Assembly (NCBI RefSeq): GCF_003045775.1
Contig: NZ_PXNS01000003.1
Location: 124,001-188,000, forward strand
Length of the DNA: 64,000 nt
Source of the DNA: Halomonas litopenaei
GTDB taxonomy: Bacteria > Pseudomonadota > Gammaproteobacteria > Pseudomonadales > Halomonadaceae
Direction of reading: 5' to 3'
The translations under genes were made by a program, and so were the position numbers. How positions within the stretch are numbered: the stretch's first letter is position 1; every line of letters begins with the position of its first letter. The notes below the pieces were generated by a model. The model saw nothing but the letters and a program-made list of their open reading frames with translations, did not search any database and was not told the DNA's origin. Of this stretch, positions 51,824 to 60,746 are shown in pieces.

Positions 51824-52840
51824 TCAGACGATACGCTGGAGGTAGGGGGGAAGGTCGGGTTCGGGGAACACCGACAGCACCTTGAGCCGACGGCGGGTGC
51901 GCTCGGCAGCCGCCTGAAGGTGGGACTGCAGACTCGAGGCGGCGGCGTCGAAGGCGCCAAACAGCAGGTGATCGATCACCAGCTTGTGCTCCATCAACAG
52001 GGGCTCGTCCCGAGGAACCCCCAGCGTCTGGAAGAACATGCGATTGACGATGACCGGCAACTGGCTCTGGGCAATCATCTCGCCGGCCTTGCGATTGCGG
52101 TAGTGACGCAGGCAACCCTGGTGCAGGTCACGTTCCAGTCGAGCGATGGTCGCGGCAGACTGCTGCTCGGGGTGGTCGATCAGTCGCTGCACCCGGTCGC
52201 GCATCAGCTCGAGCTCCTCACGTTCGATCAGCGGGCCAGAGGCCTTGAGCGCCGCCGGCTCCAGCAGCACTCGAATCTCGTAGTCCTCGGCCACCGCCTG
52301 GGCGGTCAGCGGCCCCGCCAGCCAATGGGAGTGGCGATCCTTTTCGATCAGCCGTTGGCTGCGCAGCCGCCCCAGCACCTCTCGCGCCACGGTGCGGCTG
52401 ACGCCGTAGTAGTCGCTGAGGCTGGTCTCGACGATGCGGAAGTGACCAAACGCCAGACAGGTGGCCACCGCCTCCTCGACCTCGGCGTGGATGCGCTCGG
52501 CCGCCGGACGGGTATCCACCACCGGTGACTCATCGATGCCGAGACCAAGACGCTCAGGGGTCAGCGCCTCCCGCGCCGGCTCCACCGCTCCGGGATCGGG
52601 TGTCGCCAGAAAGCCGCGCCCTTCAAAGCGGCTGATCAGGCCCTGCTGGTGCAAAAGCTCCAGCGCCTTGCGTACCGGCCCACGACTGGTGCCGAACAGC
52701 CGTGCGATAGGCCCTTCCAGCAACACCTGATTGGGCGGCACCCGCCCCGACTCGATGGCTTCTCGCAGTGAATCCTGGATCAGCGCGTAGCGGGGGGCGC
52801 GACTGCCCTCCTGCCTCGACCTAGCTGGCGTACTCAGCAC
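51824..52840 (-). CDS. GntR-family regulator with two winged-helix segments and FCD domain
   Basis: This is a 338-aa regulator. The first GntR-type winged helix is at about residues 18-80 (YALIQDSLREAIESGRV, ARLFGTSRGPVRKALELL). A second winged helix lies at about 108-170 (ERIHAEVEEAVATCLAFGHF, LSDYYGVSRTVAREVLGRLRSQRLIEK). An FCD effector domain follows (about 180-320; VAEDYEIRVLLEPAALKA, RLERDLHQGCLRHYRN). GTG 52840 is chosen because AGGGAGG lies just upstream; TTG 52861 is the alternative. It is divergent from the NCS1/amidase operon and downstream of the deacetylase operon promoter, so it probably controls both. Confidence 0.85.
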   Translation of the reverse strand: MLSTPARSRQEGSRAPRYALIQDSLREAIESGRVPPNQVLLEGPIARLFGTSRGPVRKALELLHQQGLISRFEGRGFLATPDPGAVEPAREALTPERLGLGIDESPVVDTRPAAERIHAEVEEAVATCLAFGHFRIVETSLSDYYGVSRTVAREVLGRLRSQRLIEKDRHSHWLAGPLTAQAVAEDYEIRVLLEPAALKASGPLIEREELELMRDRVQRLIDHPEQQSAATIARLERDLHQGCLRHYRNRKAGEMIAQSQLPVIVNRMFFQTLGVPRDEPLLMEHKLVIDHLLFGAFDAAASSLQSHLQAAAERTRRRLKVLSVFPEPDLPPYLQRIV

Positions 52841-53221
52841 CCGTTCCTCCCTGACGTCCAATCACCTGACCTCTCGCTTACACGCCACCGATATCCGGCA
52901 GCCACGATCCAAGGCCCGGCAGCCGGGCAACAAGCGCCCATCTTGACACCTCTTCAGGACCCTTTCGAGCCACTCGGAAATGACGTTTGTTGCCAACTTC
53001 ACAAGATCCATGCCCGTCTGCACGAACACAAAAAAGCCTTTTTACCGGAAAACAGCCTATTACAGATTGTCCTCGGCCCCTATGCGGCTTAAGGCGCAGG
53101 ACGGCCCTTGCCAAAAAATGATTTTTGTATCCATACTGCATTTATGCGAAACGGAGATATCTCTTCGTCCGACGTCGCTATCGCCTCCAACAACAACCAA
53201 CGACATTCAAGGAGCGCTCCC
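52841..53221. promoter_or_regulatory. 381-bp divergent region between the GntR and NCS1 genes
   Basis: This region contains the strong GntR-type motif (53111-53133) 89 bases before the permease start and an AAGGAG ribosome-binding site for GTG 53222. The part near the GntR gene (52860-53100) shows no clear palindrome. Confidence 0.45.
53111..53133 (-). promoter_or_regulatory. Probable GntR operator, NCS1/amidase operon
   Basis: The minus strand reads TGGATACAAAAATCATTTTT, nearly identical to the copy at 51401. Its distance to the NCS1 start puts it around the promoter. Confidence 0.55.
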
Positions 53222-54742
53222 GTGGCCACACCACAAGACGCCCCCACCCCCGCCACTTCGGCGGCAGCCCGCGACAGCGGCGACCACCTGCTGGAAGCGG
53301 CGATCCTGCCGGTCTGGCTGAATCAACGCACCATCGGCTTTTTTGGCTTCATCTGGCTATGGATCGGCATGGCGGTGATCATCGCCACCTTCCAACTGGG
53401 TGCCGGCGGGGTCGCGGGCCTTCCGCTGATTCAGGTCGTCGCCATCATCTTCCTGGCTAACCTGGTGCTCGGCGTGGTGATGAGCCTGACCGCCGACATC
53501 GGCACCGAACACGGGCTCTCGTTCGCGGTCTACCTGCGCGCGCCCTTCGGGCTCAAGGGCACCCACCTGCCGGCGGTGTCTCGCGGGGTAGTGGCGGCCA
53601 TCTGGTTCGGCGTACAGACCTATCTGGGTGCGCTGGCCCTGAACGGCATCGTCGAGTACCTGTGGGGCCTGGACAACTGGATCCTGTGGTATGTGCTGTT
53701 TGCCGTGGTCCAGATCGTCAACACCGCCCTGGGCATCCGCGCGGTGGAGTTGCTGGCGTCGATCGCCGCCCCCTGCATCGTGGCCATCTCGGTGTGGATG
53801 TACTTCACCCTCGACGTGCTCGCCGAGACCCAGGGCATCAATATCTGGACCTTCGTCGGCGACCAGAATGTGGCCGCCCTCGGCCTGTTCTTCGCCAACA
53901 TGGCGTTCTGGTCGGCGCTGGCGGTGGATATCCCCAACCTGACCCGCTTCCTCAAGACAAAAGGTGGCGAGCGCAGTTTCTTTCAGCGCAACAAGAACGT
54001 CTTCGTCGCCCAGTTTCTGGCACTGCCGGCCACCCAGGCCTGGATCGCGCTGATCGGCGGCGTGTCCTTCATCGCCGCCGGTGACTGGAATCCGGTCACC
54101 GTCATTCAGGGACAGGGCGGCGGCCTCACCCTGATCGCACTGCTGGCGATGGTGATCCTGGCCCAGTGGTCGACCAACAACGCAGCCAACCTGATCCCGG
54201 CGGCGCTGACCTTCGTCAACGCCGGCGCGCCAAGGGTCAGCTACCCGGTCGCCCTGGTCATCGCCGGCATCATCGGCACCGCCTCGATGCCCTGGCTGAT
54301 CCTCAACAACCTGTTCACCTTCCTCAGCTACTACGGCGCCGTGCTGTCGGCGGTGGGCGGCATCATGGTGGCCGACTACTACCTGCTGCGTCGGCGTCGC
54401 CTCAACGTTCCGGCGCTGTACGATCCCAACGGCCAGTTCCGCTTCAGCGGCGGCTTCAACCCCGCCGGCCTCATCGCCTGGATCATCGGCGGTGGCCTGG
54501 CGCTGATCTTCCTCGAGTACGCCTACGCGGTAGGCTTCGGCTCGGCCCTGGTGGTCTATATCGTACTGATGAAAGCCTGGGTGCTGCGGCGCTATCCTCA
54601 GGAGGAGATCACCTCCGGCTACGACGACCGATTCCTCGCCACCTCGGTGGGCCGCAACTGGGTCTACACCGAAAAGGGACGCTTCGAACGCCTGGAAACC
54701 GGTGACATCCCCGACTCCGCGCTCAAGCGCGAGGATCGCTGA
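53222..54742 (+). CDS. NCS1-family permease (cytosine/purine/allantoin type)
   Basis: This is a 506-aa carrier with about 12 hydrophobic segments. Family features are WLNQRTIGFFGFIWLWIGMAVII, GTEHGLSFAVYLRAPFGLKG, AAIWFGVQTYLGALAL and ANMAFWSALAVDIPNLTRF. GTG 53222 is chosen for its AAGGAG at 7 nt; the frame is open 38 codons further upstream without coding character. It probably imports a nitrogen heterocycle or ureide for the amidase operon it heads. It is more conventional than the NCS1-like protein of the inositol cluster. Confidence 0.9.
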   Translation: MATPQDAPTPATSAAARDSGDHLLEAAILPVWLNQRTIGFFGFIWLWIGMAVIIATFQLGAGGVAGLPLIQVVAIIFLANLVLGVVMSLTADIGTEHGLSFAVYLRAPFGLKGTHLPAVSRGVVAAIWFGVQTYLGALALNGIVEYLWGLDNWILWYVLFAVVQIVNTALGIRAVELLASIAAPCIVAISVWMYFTLDVLAETQGINIWTFVGDQNVAALGLFFANMAFWSALAVDIPNLTRFLKTKGGERSFFQRNKNVFVAQFLALPATQAWIALIGGVSFIAAGDWNPVTVIQGQGGGLTLIALLAMVILAQWSTNNAANLIPAALTFVNAGAPRVSYPVALVIAGIIGTASMPWLILNNLFTFLSYYGAVLSAVGGIMVADYYLLRRRRLNVPALYDPNGQFRFSGGFNPAGLIAWIIGGGLALIFLEYAYAVGFGSALVVYIVLMKAWVLRRYPQEEITSGYDDRFLATSVGRNWVYTEKGRFERLETGDIPDSALKREDR

Positions 54743-54797
54743 GTCGTCGTCTGGCGCCGCCCGCGGCGGCGCCCACCACCCGCTACAGGAGACGTGC

Positions 54798-56177
54798 ATG
54801 CCTGCACAACCCTTCACCGCCCTGGCCATCGGCGAGGCCATCCGACGCGGCGAACTCGATCCGGTCGCGTTGACCCGCCAATGCCTGACCCGGGCCGCCG
54901 ACAGTGACGGCGTCTTTATCTCGCTGACCGAACAACGCGCCCTGGTCGAGGCCGAGGCCTGTGCCCAGCGTCAGCGCTCGGGCACCCTGCGCGGGCCGCT
55001 GGACGGCGTGCCGCTGGCCTGGAAGGATCTGTTCGACATCGCCGGTACCGCCACCACCGCCGGCGGCAAGGTGCTGGGCAAGACGCCGGCCGAGCGCGAC
55101 GCCGAGGCGGTACGCCACACAGCCGGCGCAGGCATGGTCTGCATCGGCAAGACCAACCTCACCGAGATCGCCTACTCGGGGCTTGGCCTCAACCCCCACT
55201 ACGGTACGCCGCACCATACCCCTCCCCCCACCTCGAGCGAGCACGAAAGCAGAAACGAGAACGAGCCCAGGGCCCCCGGCGGGTCCAGCTCCGGCTCCGC
55301 GGTGGCGGTCGCCCAAGGCATCGTGCCGGCCGCCATCGGCACCGACACCGCCGGCTCGCTGCGCGTCCCCGCGGCCTTCAATGGGCTGGTGTCCTATCGC
55401 CCCTCCCAGGCCCGCCACTCGCGCCAGGGAGTGACACCGCTGGCCGACAGCCTGGACACCATCGGCGTCATCGCCAGCACCCTCGAGGACTGCCTGACCA
55501 TCGACGACACGATGCGCGGCAGCGCGCCGCCGGTTCGTGCCGCCGCCGTGCCCGAACAGTCGGTGATCGTGCTCGATGCAGGCTGCCTCGACGACCCGAG
55601 GGTATCCCGTGCCGTGGGCGACAATCTGGAGGCCTGCGCCAGCCGTCTCGAGGATGCCGGCTTCCACATCGTCCGTCGCCGTGTGGCGAGCGTCGCCGAC
55701 ACCCTGGAGGCCATCACCCGCCACGGCTGGCTGGGCGCGGCGGAGGCCTACACCGAGTACCGCGCTCTGCTGGAAGGCCCCGATGCCGAGGCCATGGACC
55801 CCAGGGTACGCAAGCGCCTGGAGGCCGCCCGCCAGATGCCCCCGGACAGCGTGGTCAGCCTGTATCGCCTGCGTCAGGCGCTCAAGACGCGGCTGCGCGA
55901 GGAGCTCGCGGGCGCGACCCTGCTGACGCCCACGGTGGCGCATGTGGCGCCCTTGCTCGCGCCGCTGGAAGCCGACCCCGAGCACTTTGCCGAGGTCAAT
56001 CTGGCGACGCTGCGCCTGAGCATGGTGGCGAGCCTGCTCGACTCGCCGGCGGTGGCGCTGCCCAGCGGGCGCGACGACGACCGCCAGCACACCAGCCTGC
56101 AGCTGAGCGGCCCCTGCGGCGAGGACGAAGCGCTGCTGCGGGTGGCCCTTGGCGCCAGCTCGGCGCTGACGGCATAA
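54798..56177 (+). CDS. Amidase-signature hydrolase
   Basis: This 459-aa serine amidase has the Ser-cisSer-Lys triad: Lys76 in LAWKDLFD, cis-Ser in GGSSSGS (161-167) and nucleophile Ser187 in GTDTAGSLRVP. Residues about 136-160 contain a hydrophilic insert rich in Pro, Ser, Glu and Asn between the GTP turn and GGSSSGS; typical family members have a shorter link. ATG 54798 follows AGGAG. It lies between the permease and the CGLC protein and probably releases ammonia from the imported compound. Confidence 0.9.
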   Translation: MPAQPFTALAIGEAIRRGELDPVALTRQCLTRAADSDGVFISLTEQRALVEAEACAQRQRSGTLRGPLDGVPLAWKDLFDIAGTATTAGGKVLGKTPAERDAEAVRHTAGAGMVCIGKTNLTEIAYSGLGLNPHYGTPHHTPPPTSSEHESRNENEPRAPGGSSSGSAVAVAQGIVPAAIGTDTAGSLRVPAAFNGLVSYRPSQARHSRQGVTPLADSLDTIGVIASTLEDCLTIDDTMRGSAPPVRAAAVPEQSVIVLDAGCLDDPRVSRAVGDNLEACASRLEDAGFHIVRRRVASVADTLEAITRHGWLGAAEAYTEYRALLEGPDAEAMDPRVRKRLEAARQMPPDSVVSLYRLRQALKTRLREELAGATLLTPTVAHVAPLLAPLEADPEHFAEVNLATLRLSMVASLLDSPAVALPSGRDDDRQHTSLQLSGPCGEDEALLRVALGASSALTA

Positions 56178-56218
56178 ATCACATTCATTCGGCGCCGACG
56201 GCGCCATCGGAGGTTGGC

Positions 56219-56521
56219 ATGTGCGGACTGTGCGGCGCACTCGGCGGCGAAAGCCACTGGAGCACCAACATCGAGGACCCCGAGCAGGCCCACTTCGCGC
56301 GCAGGCGCGCCCGCGCCTACCGGGTCACCCTGATCAATCGCGTGCTGAGCCCCCGCCGGATCACCATCGAGGACTTCCAGGCAGCGAGCTTCGTGCTCGC
56401 CACCGCCACCGGCAAGCGCGAGATCGTGCAGGATCTGGGCGGCGTATGGCTGCAGGCAGAACGCATGGGCGGTCATGAACTCGACCCGCTCGATCCCGCC
56501 TTCCTGGCCTCGCTGCAATGA
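56219..56521 (+). CDS. Small CGLC-motif protein of unknown function
   Basis: This is a 100-aa protein starting MCGLCGALGGESHW, followed by ARRRARAYRVTLINRVLSPRRITIEDF and a C-terminal ATGKREIVQDLGGVWLQAERM. GGAGG lies 6 nt upstream and the stop overlaps the GTPase start by four bases, so it is a real, coupled gene. The two N-terminal cysteines plus a histidine could bind a metal. I do not recognise the family. Its coupling to a CobW GTPase suggests that it accepts or handles the metal the GTPase delivers (inference). Confidence 0.7.
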   Translation: MCGLCGALGGESHWSTNIEDPEQAHFARRRARAYRVTLINRVLSPRRITIEDFQAASFVLATATGKREIVQDLGGVWLQAERMGGHELDPLDPAFLASLQ

Positions 56522-57591
56522 CCCCAGACCACCACGACGAGGACACCACCATGAACGAGACGACACCGCTGGTGCCGGTGCACGTGATCTCGGGCTTTCT
56601 GGGCGCCGGCAAGACCACCCTGCTCAAGTCGGTGCTGGCCAGCGAAGCCTTCGGCGACAGTGCGGTACTGATCAATGAGTTCGGCGACGTCGGTCTCGAC
56701 GACCGCCTGCTCGGCGAGATCGCCGAGGATGCCGTGCTGCTGTCCAGCGGCTGCGTCTGCTGCACCATCCGCGGCGAACTGTCAGAGGCGCTCAGACGCC
56801 TGCTGTCCCGACGCCAGGACGGCGAGATCCCGGCGTTCAAGCGCATCGTGCTGGAGACCACCGGACTCGCCGATCCGGGCCCGATCGCCTCGACCATCAC
56901 CGCCGACCCGGTACTGCGCCACCACCTGCGCCCCGGCACCAACCTGACCCTGGTCGACGCGCTCAACGCCGTCGACAGTCGCGCCCAGCACCCCGTCTGG
57001 GAGGCCCAGGTGGCGGTGGCCGACAAGCTGGTGATCAGCAAGGCCGACCTGGTCGAGGAAGACACCCTGGCAGGGCTCGAGGCCATGCTGGATACGATCA
57101 ACCCGGCGGCCCAGCGGCTGGGCGCCGAGGCGCTACGCCAGCCCAGTGATGAGCTGTTCGCCAGCGGACCGCACCTGCAGCGTTTCACCCCCGGCCAGGT
57201 GAAGTCCTGGCTCGGCCCCTGGCGCAAGCCACCTCAGCATGATCCGGAGCATCTCGGCGATATTCGCTCCTTCCGCCTCGGCCTCGAGGGCGAGGTCGAC
57301 TGGACCTGCCTCGGCATCTGGCTGTCGATGCTGCTCAACCGCCATGGCAGCGATATCCTCAGGGTCAAGGGCGTGCTCCACGTCCAGGGCGACGATCGAC
57401 CGGTGGTACTCCACGGTGTCCAGCACACCATCCACCCGCCGGAGCACGTGGAGGCCTGGCCTTCGGACGACCGCCGCTCGGAGCTGATCTTCATCACTCG
57501 GGACATCGACGCCGAGCGCGTGACACAATCGCTTGCGACCTTCATGGACAAGGTCAGCGACCATCCCAGCCCAAGGATCCTGCATGCCTGA
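56518..57591 (+). CDS. CobW/ZNG1-family GTP-binding metal chaperone
   Basis: This is a 357-aa GTPase: Walker A GFLGAGKTTLL, GCVCCTIRGEL carrying the CXCC metal site (near residues 78-82), ETTGLADPGPIAST as Walker B/switch, and SKADLVE as base-specificity motif. A CobW C-terminal domain lies at about 240-345 (LRVKGVLHVQGDDRPVVLHGVQH). The N-terminus DHHDED is His/Asp rich and may also bind metal. Start 56518 overlaps the upstream stop; ATG 56551 is an alternative with GAGG before it. It probably supplies Zn, Fe or Co to an enzyme of this locus, such as the metal-dependent deacetylase. Confidence 0.88.
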   Translation: MTPDHHDEDTTMNETTPLVPVHVISGFLGAGKTTLLKSVLASEAFGDSAVLINEFGDVGLDDRLLGEIAEDAVLLSSGCVCCTIRGELSEALRRLLSRRQDGEIPAFKRIVLETTGLADPGPIASTITADPVLRHHLRPGTNLTLVDALNAVDSRAQHPVWEAQVAVADKLVISKADLVEEDTLAGLEAMLDTINPAAQRLGAEALRQPSDELFASGPHLQRFTPGQVKSWLGPWRKPPQHDPEHLGDIRSFRLGLEGEVDWTCLGIWLSMLLNRHGSDILRVKGVLHVQGDDRPVVLHGVQHTIHPPEHVEAWPSDDRRSELIFITRDIDAERVTQSLATFMDKVSDHPSPRILHA

Positions 57592-58798
57592 CACCGCCAA
57601 GCCCAGCGCCCCCTTTGTCCAGCGCAGTCCGGTCACCCTGCGGGTACTGGGCACCTCGGTGACACTGCTGGAGAGCATTCGCCAGCGCGCTCGCGAGGAC
57701 CTGGGCCTGCGCCTGGAATTCACCGTCATGGACGGGGTGGCGGCACAGCGGGCGGGAGTGCTGGCACCGGACAGCTTCGACATCTACGACCAGTGGTTTC
57801 ACAACGTCGATTTCGTGTGGCCAGCCGGGGCCATCCAGCCCATCGAGCTTTCCCGCATCCACCACTGGGGTGCGATCAACGACCTGCCGAAGACCGGCCG
57901 ACTGACGCCCCACGCGCCGCTCGGTGCCGGCGGTAATCCGGTCGACCGGCTCTATATCCAGGCCGACGGCAGCTGCGGCGCACGTCCCAGCGAGCGCATC
58001 ACCATGCTGCCGGTCAGCCACAACGTGGACAGCTTCGGCTACCGCCTGGACATGCTGCCCCACGGCCTCGACAGCGAGCAGGAAAGCTGGGGCTGGCTTT
58101 TGGACCCGCGCTGGCGCGGCATGGTCAGCCTGCAGAACGACAGCGCCATCGGCGCCATCGACGCGGCCCTGGCCGCCAAGGCCGCGGGCCTGGTGCAGTT
58201 CGAGGACCTGGGCAACCTGAGCGTCGCCGAGATCGACTGTCTGATCGATTGCCTGATCGAGCTCAAGCGGGCTCAGCACTTCCGCACCTTCTGGAGCAAC
58301 CAGGACCAGGCCTCTTCGGACATGCTGCGCGGTCGCGTCGGCATCGAGAGCCTGTGGTCACCGGCGATGACCGACCTCAAGCAGCGCCAGCTCAAGGTGC
58401 GCATGGCGGCACCCAGGGAAGGCTATCGCGCCTGGTACGGCGGCATGTCGCTGTCACGCAGCATCGAAGGCCGCAGCCTGGACGCCGCCTATGAGTATCT
58501 CAACTGGTGGATCTCGGGCTGGCCCGGCGCCGTCATGGCACGACAGGGCTACTACATCTCGACCCCTGAATTGACCCGCCCTCACCTGTCTGCGGCGGAA
58601 TGGGACTACTGGTACGCCGGCAAGCCCGCGGCGGAGGAACTCGCCGGACCGTCAGGCCCCTGCGGCATGATCCACAAGGGTGAGGTACGCGACGGCGGCG
58701 ACTACATGACGCGCATGAGCCGCATCGCGGTGTGGAACACGGTGATGGACGAGCACAACTACCTGGTGCGGCGCTGGAACGACTTCATGTCGGCGTGA
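57584..58798 (+). CDS. PotD-like ABC solute-binding protein without signal peptide
   Basis: This is a 404-aa protein of the spermidine/putrescine-type binding family. Features: LRVLGTSVTLLESIRQRAREDLG, FDIYDQWFHNVDFVWPAGAIQPI, WGWLLDPRWRGMVSLQNDSAIG and AYEYLNWWISGWPGAVMARQGYY. The N-terminus (MPDTAKPSAPFVQRS) is not a signal peptide, and no permease or ATPase gene lies in the operon. The start at 57584 overlaps the GTPase end by eight bases and has AAGGA upstream. Either it works in the cytoplasm (ligand sensor or enzyme) or it is exported by an unusual route. Confidence 0.8.
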   Translation: MPDTAKPSAPFVQRSPVTLRVLGTSVTLLESIRQRAREDLGLRLEFTVMDGVAAQRAGVLAPDSFDIYDQWFHNVDFVWPAGAIQPIELSRIHHWGAINDLPKTGRLTPHAPLGAGGNPVDRLYIQADGSCGARPSERITMLPVSHNVDSFGYRLDMLPHGLDSEQESWGWLLDPRWRGMVSLQNDSAIGAIDAALAAKAAGLVQFEDLGNLSVAEIDCLIDCLIELKRAQHFRTFWSNQDQASSDMLRGRVGIESLWSPAMTDLKQRQLKVRMAAPREGYRAWYGGMSLSRSIEGRSLDAAYEYLNWWISGWPGAVMARQGYYISTPELTRPHLSAAEWDYWYAGKPAAEELAGPSGPCGMIHKGEVRDGGDYMTRMSRIAVWNTVMDEHNYLVRRWNDFMSA

Positions 58799-58866
58799 GC
58801 CCGCTACAGCCCGTCGCTCGGCTCTGTCCGAAAAGTCGACGAGCGCAGGCACTTTTCAGGCGAGCC

Positions 58867-59610
58867 CTAGGCGAGCGCCTTTATGATCAACTGTACCCCG
58901 ACCACCGCCATGGCCAGTATCACCAGCCGGTAGAACAGCCGCTCGTTGACCCGGTGCTGCAGCCACAGGCCGGACCTGATGCCGAACCAGGCCACCGGCA
59001 CCAGCGCCAGCGACGCCCAGATACTGGTCAGGTTGATCTCGCCAAGCCACAGGTAAGGCGGCAGCTTCATGGTATTGACCGCGGCGAACACCAATGTGGT
59101 GGTGGCGATGAAGGGGGTCTTGGGCAGGCGCCTGGGCACCAGGTAGAGGTTCATCGGCGGGGCGCCGGCGTGGGCGATAAAGCTGGTGATACCGGTGGCG
59201 ATGCCCGCGGGCCAGGCCCAGAAAGAGGCGATCGGCCTGGAGGCCGCCGGCTTCACGATCATGTAGGCGACAAACAACAGCGAGATCACCCCCAGCAGCA
59301 GCCTGACGTGGTCCTCGTCGAGGCTGCCCGCCACCAGGGTAGCCACCACCACGCCGATCGCCATGCCGGGGATCAATCGCTTCACCTCAGCCATATCCTG
59401 GTGCCCCCACCAGGCCTTGACCGCCAGAACGTCCATCACCAGCAGCAAGGGCAATAACAGGCCAGCGGCGGCGATAGGATCTATCGCAAGCGCCATCAGC
59501 GGCACCGACAGGGTACCGAAGCCCCCGGCGAAGCCGCCCTTGGAGATGCCGGTCAGGTAGGTGGAGAGGATGATCAGGCCCCAGGCGAGCCAGGAGTATT
59601 CGGGCAGCAT
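58867..59610 (-). CDS. TSUP-family permease (TauE/SafE)
   Basis: This 247-aa membrane protein has about 8 hydrophobic segments and the TSUP repeats ISKGGFAGGFGTLSVPLMAL and AGIATGITSFIAHAGAPPMNLYLV. It exports or imports sulfite, sulfoacetate or similar anions in known cases. ATG 59610 follows AAGGAA. It converges with the binding-protein gene; a weak 7-bp inverted repeat (58830-58857) lies between them. Specific substrate unknown. Confidence 0.86.
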   Translation of the reverse strand: MLPEYSWLAWGLIILSTYLTGISKGGFAGGFGTLSVPLMALAIDPIAAAGLLLPLLLVMDVLAVKAWWGHQDMAEVKRLIPGMAIGVVVATLVAGSLDEDHVRLLLGVISLLFVAYMIVKPAASRPIASFWAWPAGIATGITSFIAHAGAPPMNLYLVPRRLPKTPFIATTTLVFAAVNTMKLPPYLWLGEINLTSIWASLALVPVAWFGIRSGLWLQHRVNERLFYRLVILAMAVVGVQLIIKALA

Positions 59611-59629
59611 GGCATTCCTTGCGCGCAAA

Positions 59630-59658
59630 GACGCCGAAGCAGTGACTGCTTCGGCGTC
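59630..59658 (-). terminator. Long inverted repeat, probable gapdh terminator
   Basis: This is a near-perfect 14-bp inverted repeat GACGCCGAAGCAGT / ACTGCTTCGGCGTC around a single base. On the minus strand it is followed by TTTGCG, a weak T run. It lies 87 bases after the gap stop and 20 before the TauE start. Confidence 0.55.
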
Positions 59659-59744
59659 TGTACCAATGATGGGGGCGGCGAATCGCCCCGACCATCAGAG
59701 TGCCACACCAGGCCCGCCGATGGCAGCGGGCGGGGGCTATTGGC

Positions 59745-60746
59745 TTACTTGGCGGCCTGCATGGCCAGGGCGGTATCCAGCATACGGTTGGAGAAGCCCC
59801 ACTCGTTGTCGTACCAGGCCATGACCTTGACCAGGCGACCGTTGACGCGGGTGTGGTTGGCGTCGAAGGTCGAGGAGGCCGGATCGTGGTTGAAGTCAAT
59901 GGACACCAGCGGCTGGGCGTTGACGTTGAGCACCGGAGAATTCTCCGCCGCCTTGGCCACGATCTCGTTGATCTCTTCCTTGGTGGTGTCGCGCGAGGCG
60001 TTGAACACCAGATCCACCAGCGAGACGTTGATCACCGGCACGCGCACGGCCAGGCCATCCAGCTTGCCGTTAAGCTCCGGCAGCACCTTGCCCACGGCAG
60101 CGGCAGCGCCGGTCTTGGTCGGGATCATGGAGTGGGTGGCGCTACGCGCGCGGTACGGGTCCTTGTGGTACACGTCGGACAGGTTCTGGTCGTTGGTGTA
60201 GGCATGGACCGTGGTCATCAGGCCATTCTCGATACCGACGGCGTCGTTGAGCGCCTTGGCCACCGGCGCCAGACAGTTGGTGGTGCAGGAACCGTTGGAG
60301 ACGATGGTATCGCTGGCCTTGAGCACGCCGTCGTTGACGCCGAACACGATGGTGGCGTCGCCGTCGGGGCTAGGCGCGGAGACCAGCACCTTGGCGGCAC
60401 CGGCCTCGACGTGCTTGCCGGCGTCGGCGCGCGTGGTGAACAGGCCCGTGCACTCCATCACGATGTCCACGCCGAGCTTGGCCCAGGGCAGGCTGGCCGG
60501 GTCACGCTCGGACAGAATAGCGATACGGTCGCCATCGACGCTCAGACTCTCCTCGTCATGTTCTACCTTGAAGGGAAAGTGACCGTGAGCGGTGTCATGG
60601 CGCAGCAGGTGGGCGTTGAGCGAAGGATCACCGAGATCGTTGATGGCAACGACCTCAATCCGGTCCCGGTAACCGTTCTCGTACAGTGCGCGCAGCACGT
60701 TGCGACCGATACGTCCGAAACCGTTGATGGCAACCTTGAGCGTCAT
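59745..60746 (-). CDS. gap: Glyceraldehyde-3-phosphate dehydrogenase, type I
   Basis: This 333-aa glycolytic/gluconeogenic enzyme has the NAD-binding loop [14 protein letters not shown] (8-21), catalytic Cys154 in [12 protein letters not shown] and His181 in [13 protein letters not shown] 60746 is chosen (GGGGGA upstream); the open frame to 60839 adds 31 unlikely residues. It is transcribed away from mgsA and pgi across a 360-bp gap. Confidence 0.96.
   Translation of the reverse strand: MTLKVAINGFGRIGRNVLRALYENGYRDRIEVVAINDLGDPSLNAHLLRHDTAHGHFPFKVEHDEESLSVDGDRIAILSERDPASLPWAKLGVDIVMECTGLFTTRADAGKHVEAGAAKVLVSAPSPDGDATIVFGVNDGVLKASDTIVSNGSCTTNCLAPVAKALNDAVGIENGLMTTVHAYTNDQNLSDVYHKDPYRARSATHSMIPTKTGAAAAVGKVLPELNGKLDGLAVRVPVINVSLVDLVFNASRDTTKEEINEIVAKAAENSPVLNVNAQPLVSIDFNHDPASSTFDANHTRVNGRLVKVMAWYDNEWGFSNRMLDTALAMQAAK

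Noticed and set aside
56518..57591. Nitrile hydratase activator (P47K)
   Set aside because: The CobW GTPase could be such an activator, but no nitrile hydratase alpha/beta genes lie nearby.
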